DNA of 64,000 bases, taken from positions 558,001-622,000 of the forward strand of contig NZ_CP160452.1 of the NCBI RefSeq assembly GCF_041295575.1, read 5' to 3'. Position numbers and translations under genes: made by a program. Position 1 is the first letter of the stretch. Each line of letters begins with the position of its first letter. The notes beneath the pieces were generated by a model. It made no database searches. It saw only the letters and a list, made by a program, of their open reading frames with translations, and was not told where the DNA came from. This document shows, one piece after another, positions 59,487 to 64,000 of the stretch. Source of the DNA: Sporosarcina pasteurii (GTDB lineage Bacteria; Bacillota; Bacilli; Bacillales_A; Planococcaceae).

Positions 59487-59553
59487 ATTCTCAAATTTAG
59501 GGCATTTGAGCCCACCTAAATAATCTATTTTCATAAAATTTGATCTTTTTGAA

Positions 59554-59633
59554 TGGGTTAATTGGTTTATTTTTACAAGGAACATTATTAGTACCATTAA
59601 ACTACTAACGGCTTTGTTATAATTAACCATAAT
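59554..59633 (+). promoter_or_regulatory. Conserved promoter block, copy 2 (lipoprotein/lipase locus)
   Basis: ATTGGTTTATTTTTACAAG, then a 31-bp variable stretch, then GCTTTGTTATAATTAACCAT with TATAAT at 59618-59623. Both boxes and their spacing match 52782-52860. Transcription would start about 45 bp before the lipoprotein gene. Confidence 0.65.
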
Positions 59634-59673
59634 CATATAAAATCGAGGGCTTTTTATTTTTCGGAGGTGTATT

Positions 59674-60666
59674 ATGAACCGTTTAAAGCGATTAGCCGCG
59701 TTGGTAATTTGTGCTTCATTAATCGGGGGAGGTTGTTCAATGTTGAATTCTGCTGAAGAGGAAAAAGGTTATGAATTGGTTGATGGGAAAAATGGATCTA
59801 AAAGAATTAAATTGACAGATGAAGAAAGAGAACGATTGGAGAAAAAGGGAGAAGAGTACAGGAAAGAGAACTATGTACCAGTTCAGGAGTATATCGGTGA
59901 AGGATACATGTTAGAGCCGGATGAAGGAACTGACGCGTTGGCAGAGAAACATAAAGATGAAGTTGAACAAGCTGTAAAAAATTTTTTTCAAGATAAATAT
60001 AAAACGGAAGTAAAAGTGCATAACATCGTTGGAACAACAGGCGCTGCATCGATTTTTGTAGAATCAATTGGCGAACCACACTTCTACACCTCAGCAATTA
60101 TTCCAGTAGATGTGAAAAATAATAAAGTGAAATTTGAAGATGTTTGGTCATTAGAAGACGAAGTGGAACAGGGTATCGTCACAGGATTGCTTGCAATGAT
60201 TTATGATAAAGAATTCGAGAAGTTAGACAAGTATTTTACGGAATTTATAAATAAACATCCTGTTACTGGACAAAAAGTAGAAGCATTAGCAAATGTCGGT
60301 GCAAACAACTTCTCTACGCCTTATTATCGCTTGAGCGTAAATACACATTATTTTGAAGAACTGATAAACGCTTACTTGGAAAATTCGAATCGTTCAAAGG
60401 AAGAATGGAAGTCATTCGGAGATAAATTATCTTATAAACCTGAAGATTTGATTATAGCAATTGAATTATTTATGGATGATCAAAATAGTGAACCCGATGA
60501 TGAAATAATAGACCTAGTTTCGAACGATATTATTCGTATGGAAGGATTACCCCGTGCAGAGTATGCAATCGATTTACATGACAACTACGTTGATAAAACT
60601 TCTGGAGTGGGAAATAAGAAGAATTCACTTAGTCGTGGCTTTCCTGAACAAATTATTAAGGTGTGA
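59674..60666 (+). CDS. DUF1672-type lipoprotein (TilA-like immunity candidate)
   Basis: 330 residues. The signal ends at a lipobox (GGGCS), so it is anchored on the outer membrane face. The segment EYRKENYVPVQEYIGEGYMLEP and the following ~250 residues match the DUF1672 pattern as I know it from staphylococci and bacilli. In Staphylococcus aureus a lipoprotein (TilA), which I recall belongs to this family, protects against the type VII lipase toxin TslA. Here the next gene, 6 bp away, is a lipase-like fragment, which supports a TilA-like role. GGAGGTG precedes ATG 59674. Confidence 0.72.
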   Translation: MNRLKRLAALVICASLIGGGCSMLNSAEEEKGYELVDGKNGSKRIKLTDEERERLEKKGEEYRKENYVPVQEYIGEGYMLEPDEGTDALAEKHKDEVEQAVKNFFQDKYKTEVKVHNIVGTTGAASIFVESIGEPHFYTSAIIPVDVKNNKVKFEDVWSLEDEVEQGIVTGLLAMIYDKEFEKLDKYFTEFINKHPVTGQKVEALANVGANNFSTPYYRLSVNTHYFEELINAYLENSNRSKEEWKSFGDKLSYKPEDLIIAIELFMDDQNSEPDDEIIDLVSNDIIRMEGLPRAEYAIDLHDNYVDKTSGVGNKKNSLSRGFPEQIIKV

Positions 60667-60672
60667 GCTAGT

Positions 60673-61134
60673 TTGGTCTCTATTAAACAGGATGGCAGAA
60701 TAAATTCTCGACAACTAAATGATTTAGATCTTGTCGAGCTTGCAGGATTTCACGCCTATAAAACGGTCAGAGAAAATAAATATATCACTGTAAACGATAA
60801 AAAAGTCAAAGTAGTCGATGTCATAGCTGACCCAGAAACTGGACTCAATGCATTCACAGTTCAAAATACAGCCAATGGTGGTTATACTGTTGTCTATACA
60901 GGTACAAACCCCAAGAGTAAGGAAGATATAATTACCGATTTACATTTGGTGAATACTACAGCTCCTCCTCAATTAGAAGCGGGTGAAGAATACTTAAATG
61001 ATATGGAAAAGAAATTCGGTAAAATAGATTCCATTGCCGGAAACTCCTTAGGGGGAGGGGTAGGAGTTCCAACGTTGGAGCTGGTACTTTTTTTGCGTGT
61101 TTATGTTCCTACCATGGAATGTATGAGCGACTAG
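60673..61134 (+). pseudogene. Truncated TslA-like lipase gene
   Basis: Open for 153 codons from TTG 60673. Residues 12-127 read as the N-terminal part of an alpha/beta-hydrolase: ELAGFHAYKTVRENKYITVN, then TVVYTGTNPKS and the nucleophile elbow AGNSLGGG with Ser125 (GxSxG). Directly after it the frame loses homology (VGVPTLELVLFLRV) and ends in a palindromic repeat. The remaining catalytic Asp/His and the C-terminal helical export region, which reversed-order T7 lipases such as TslA carry, are absent. It is therefore a disrupted remnant, probably inactive. The intact lipoprotein immunity-like gene upstream has been kept. Confidence 0.7.
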
Positions 61135-61138
61135 CACC
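61083..61138. repeat. Degraded GGTGCCAGTCAC palindrome at the lipase break
   Basis: Left end GGTACTTTTTTTGCGTGT is strongly diverged; right end GAATGTATGAGCGACTAGCACC-type sequence matches copies A and C with two changes. It provides the stop codon of the truncated lipase gene. Confidence 0.65.
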
Positions 61139-61146
61139 ATTATCAA

Positions 61147-61684
61147 TTATAAAACTCGCCCAGTCATGCCCCAGACAGAGATCGCGGTTTCGTTGGTATG
61201 ATTAAAAAAACGGTGTGGTATTGAACTTTTGAAACGAATGCTATCGCCTTCTTTTAAAAGAAATTCTTCGTCTTCTAGGATAATCGTCATTTCGCCTTTC
61301 AAAACAAGGCCAGATTCTTCACCTGAATGCTCGACAAGTTGTTGATCTTCTTGTCCAGGTTCTAGGTGAATCATAATCATTTCGATGGTTCCTTCATTAA
61401 TAGGCGTCAGTAATTCATATTTTGCGTGTGAATTTGGGAAAGTTATCGGTTTTGCGTTCATTTTTTCGAACAATCTGGGTCGTCTCTTTATCCGTTCCTA
61501 ACAGCGTAGAAATCGAAACATCCAATCCTTTACATATTTTATACAAAGTTGTGAGTGTCGGGTCTGCATTTCGACGTTCAATTTGGCTAATCATACTAAC
61601 ACTGACATCGGACTTTTCGGATAGCTCTTTTAATGAAAGTTTCAGTTCTGCGCGCAGTTGTCGAATTTTACGTCCATCGAACAT
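61147..61684 (-). pseudogene. XRE-cupin regulator split by a frameshift
   Basis: Two overlapping frames together make one protein of about 178 residues. From ATG 61684 the first part has the XRE helix-turn-helix (IRQLRAELKLSLKELSEKSD, then VSVSMISQIERR) and runs to KNERKTDNFP before leaving frame. The second part (to 61147) gives the cupin domain ITFPNSHAKYELLTPINEG, then VEHSGEESGLVLKGEMTI and a final IPHRFF. Removing one A from an A-run near 61450-61470 joins them as RKPITFPNSH. The usual role is a small-molecule-sensing repressor of the adjacent operon. It could be a true mutation or a sequencing error. Confidence 0.78.
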
Positions 61685-61709
61685 GTGCATATCTCCTCTC
61701 AATAAATAA

Positions 61710-61737
61710 AACCTGGAAGTCCAGAGACTGCCAGGTT
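61710..61737 (-). terminator. Terminator of the DUF819 gene
   Basis: AACCTGG pairs with CCAGGTT, with AGTC/GACT pairing inside, followed on the minus strand by TTTATT. Confidence 0.78.
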
Positions 61738-61745
61738 GTTTAGCA

Positions 61746-62972
61746 TTACATCATCGTTCCAAACCAGAGACCTAATGTCGTTCCAATATAGTTACCGATA
61801 ATATAACCAATTGTTCCGACGACCAATATGGGCCCGATTAAGTTTGTCCAGCCTTTCGCAATTGCCATGGCTGCTGCTGTTGTTGGGCCACCGATATTAG
61901 CGTTACTCACAAGCAAGATTTCCTCTAGGTCGAACTTGAATAGTCTTCCGGCCGTGAGTGAAATAAGCATATTGATTGAGACGATAATTGCTACAAAGAT
62001 AAGTAGTAGCGGTGCATTTTGAATGATAAGTGGAATAGAAGCAGGTATCCCAATGACGACAAAAAATAAGTAGATTAAAAATGTACCAATCTCTTGGCTT
62101 CCGTTGATGCTTGCGAAATAATTTGGGAAAATAGCAAGTGACAAAAATGTAATGGTTGTTAACACTAAGTATTTATCACCAAAAAGTCCAGCTAATAAAT
62201 TGATCCCAAATGAAGCACCATCACCGCTTGGAATCCAACTTCCAAATAGTTCAGCTAACTTAAAAGAAATCACCACTAAGAAAAATGCAGTTCCAACAGA
62301 TAAGGCAATATCTTTTAATGAGATATCTTTACGTTTCCAAAAGTTTTCAGCTTGCGTTTCTCCTTGCCCATTTTTATTAGCAAGTTCAACTTCCAAAACG
62401 TGCGGGTGAGAATAACGCTTTCTGAAAAAATTCATTGTTGGAATGATCATTAAAACAATAAAATAAAGAGCCATCATTAAATTATCCGCGACAATCGTTG
62501 AAGATACCATTTCCCCAGGCGTTTCAAATTTAGCCGCCATCGCCGCAAAATTCACACCCCCACCAACATACGAAGCACTCATCATCGCTCCAATTGTGTC
62601 GAGGTATGGGATATGCTCTTTCAATAAGAAGAAACTGAGGATGGTACCTGCAACTGTACCGATAGAGCTAAGTAAGAAAATAATTAATAACTTACCACTT
62701 TCTTGCCAGATCTTTTTAAAGTTCACGTGGAATAATAGAAGTGGTATGGCAAGTGGAATAATGAACGTCCAAACTGCATCATAGACAGGTGATTCAAGTG
62801 GAATGATGCCAGTATTGGATAAGACGATGGCGCCAATTAACGCGATAATCGCTCCGGATATTTTTCCTGCCCACTTATATTTTTGTTCTAAATAAATACT
62901 AGCCGCTGCCCATATGACAATAATTCCCCAAAGGGTGATCATGTCATCTGATTTGATAAGTGAAGTTTCCAT
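61746..62972 (-). CDS. DUF819-family membrane protein (YjcL-like)
   Basis: 408 residues with about ten to eleven helices. MITLWGIIVIWAAASIYLEQ and the second-half LLVSNANIGGPTTAAAMAIAKGW are typical of DUF819 proteins such as B. subtilis YjcL, which are presumed transporters. GGGGGAG precedes the start at 62972. It lies 10 bp after the M19 dipeptidase gene, so the two probably share a transcript. It might import or export peptides or amino acids related to the dipeptidase reaction; that is inference. Confidence 0.85.
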   Translation of the reverse strand: METSLIKSDDMITLWGIIVIWAAASIYLEQKYKWAGKISGAIIALIGAIVLSNTGIIPLESPVYDAVWTFIIPLAIPLLLFHVNFKKIWQESGKLLIIFLLSSIGTVAGTILSFFLLKEHIPYLDTIGAMMSASYVGGGVNFAAMAAKFETPGEMVSSTIVADNLMMALYFIVLMIIPTMNFFRKRYSHPHVLEVELANKNGQGETQAENFWKRKDISLKDIALSVGTAFFLVVISFKLAELFGSWIPSGDGASFGINLLAGLFGDKYLVLTTITFLSLAIFPNYFASINGSQEIGTFLIYLFFVVIGIPASIPLIIQNAPLLLIFVAIIVSINMLISLTAGRLFKFDLEEILLVSNANIGGPTTAAAMAIAKGWTNLIGPILVVGTIGYIIGNYIGTTLGLWFGTMM

Positions 62973-62982
62973 TTGACTCCCC

Positions 62983-63978
62983 CTAATTTTTTATATGTTT
63001 TTTCATGAATTGAAACGCATTATGAAAACGGATCCCTTTGATTTCTTTGGGAGTAAATCCTCTTTTTTCCATGGCGTCTAATAAAGTTGGAACTTTTGTT
63101 ACGTTTTCAAGTCCCAAAGTACTGCCAGTGAAAGAAGCCCCTATATCATATGGGGCTAAGTAATCGATAAAGTCAAAACCGAAAGCTATGTATTCAGGAC
63201 CTACAAGTTCTGCGATATATACCGCGTGGTCGATAAAACTTTCTAGTGTAGGATTACTTTTATCGATAAACCCATTGAATGCATTCAATCCGATGAGTCC
63301 GTCACGTGCAGCAATCGCTTTAATTTGTTCATCCTTTAAATTTCGTTCATGCGTACAGAGTGTATATGCATTACTGTGGGAGGCCATCAATGGCTGTTCA
63401 GTTAGGCGATACATATCCCAAAAGGAAGCTTCATCCAAATGGGAAACATCTAGAATCCAATTCATAGCATTTAACTGCTGAACTGCTAATTCTCCAAAAT
63501 GTGTAATGCCTCTCTTTGGAGGTGTATCAATTGCTCCTGTACCACTTGCGAATGCATTCCATTCATTCCAAACAAAGATGGCGTGTCTAAATTGTTGTTG
63601 ATGTAGATGTTTGAAGGCGCTTCCAACGTTGTCGTCTGAAAAGTCTTTTAGCCACTCTTCGATAAAAGTCATTCCTTCAATCCCTAAAAATAGGTTGATG
63701 GTATCTGAGTTCGTTAGATTCATATCTTTGGTCGTCAGACAAATGTTTGCATGTTTGGAAGTGCGTAAGTCATCTATTGCATGTTGTAGTACTTCCTGGA
63801 ATCGTGCAAGTGGATTGTTGCGAAATGCCGGTTCAACCCAAATCACGCAAATCATTGAATCGATGCCGCCTTGTTTTAATCTAGGGTAATGAATGCGATC
63901 AAATACATTCGTTTCTCCTCGACTCCGCCTCCAAGCAATATCCGTTAAAAGATCTGAATGGATATCGAACACTTTCAA
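62983..63978 (-). CDS. Membrane dipeptidase family protein (peptidase M19)
   Basis: 331 residues from TTG 63978, eight bases after AAAGGAGG. The amidohydrolase TIM barrel has the metal-binding H-x-D in FDIHSDLLTD, the bridging Glu in LGIEGMTF, DVSHLDEASFWDM and the His pair region MASHSNAYTLC. It hydrolyses dipeptides, often L-D or D-amino-acid containing, in the cytoplasm, since no signal peptide is present. It forms an operon with the DUF819 gene. The right edge of the window lies 22 bp beyond its start. Confidence 0.9.
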   Translation of the reverse strand: MKVFDIHSDLLTDIAWRRSRGETNVFDRIHYPRLKQGGIDSMICVIWVEPAFRNNPLARFQEVLQHAIDDLRTSKHANICLTTKDMNLTNSDTINLFLGIEGMTFIEEWLKDFSDDNVGSAFKHLHQQQFRHAIFVWNEWNAFASGTGAIDTPPKRGITHFGELAVQQLNAMNWILDVSHLDEASFWDMYRLTEQPLMASHSNAYTLCTHERNLKDEQIKAIAARDGLIGLNAFNGFIDKSNPTLESFIDHAVYIAELVGPEYIAFGFDFIDYLAPYDIGASFTGSTLGLENVTKVPTLLDAMEKRGFTPKEIKGIRFHNAFQFMKKHIKN

Positions 63979-64000
63979 ATCTATCCCTCCTTTGATTCTA

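Overview
The window reads as a chromosomal segment of a low- to medium-GC, Gram-positive, spore-forming Bacillales. The signs are AGGAGG-type ribosome-binding sites with frequent GTG and TTG starts, and genes typical of Bacillus relatives: pgcA, yqhV, the DUF1659/DUF2922/YvrJ set, a Vpr-like protease, fruRKA and CcpA-type cre boxes. Many palindromic elements ending in GGTGCCAGTCAC suggest a Planococcaceae genome such as Sporosarcina, but that placement is inference. I see no rRNA, tRNA, CRISPR array, prophage or transposase gene.

Layout. 1-6.9 kb: the tail of an AbrB-type membrane protein, then a CitA/DctS-like two-component pair, a tripartite tricarboxylate transporter (tctCBA) and a methylisocitrate-lyase-like enzyme, with a perfect cre box before tctC. 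7.0-11.9 kb: a LacI-family regulator and three probable targets (Ntn amidohydrolase, GATase1-like protein, CNT nucleoside transporter) linked by five similar palindromic operators. 11.9-15.9 kb: a ketosynthase-like protein with an altered active site, coupled to a GGDEF/EAL protein and flanked by 50-bp direct repeats. 16-21 kb: membrane proteins of unknown function, an EamA transporter, a degenerate 21-bp repeat, and DUF1659/DUF2922/YvrJ. 21.2-26.6 kb: an Fe-alcohol dehydrogenase, MetQ, MetN, MetI and a lactate-2-monooxygenase-like flavoenzyme. 27-36 kb: glycerate kinase, two LysE exporters, an MFS exporter, YqhV, an APC permease, PgcA and a Zn alcohol dehydrogenase, interspersed with palindromic repeats. 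36.3-39.9 kb: the fructose PTS operon. 40.7-44.3 kb: a large secreted subtilisin. 44.5-52.4 kb: a C4-polyol (erythritol/threitol) catabolic locus. 53-61.1 kb: two loci resembling type VII secretion cargo. 61.1-64 kb: a frameshifted XRE-cupin regulator, a DUF819 membrane protein and an M19 dipeptidase.

How the genes work together. Much of the window is carbon acquisition under catabolite control: citrate-like acids, a nucleoside-like substrate, fructose and C4 polyols each have a transporter, enzymes and a dedicated regulator, and three of the loci carry cre boxes. In the polyol locus, two dehydrogenases would make erythrulose, DhaK/DhaL-type subunits would phosphorylate it, an RpiB-type isomerase would give erythrose 4-phosphate, and the linked GlpX could act as a sedoheptulose bisphosphatase.

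The most unusual region is 52.5-61.1 kb. An M16-like protein without a zinc site, two small helical partners, an LXG-like protein with a repetitive C-terminus, and three proteins that appear to share one fold (two of them lipoproteins) form one locus. A DUF1672-type lipoprotein and a lipase fragment that stops just after its GxSxG motif form a second. The two loci share a conserved promoter block with fixed internal spacing. All functions are inferred from sequence patterns; no search was run.
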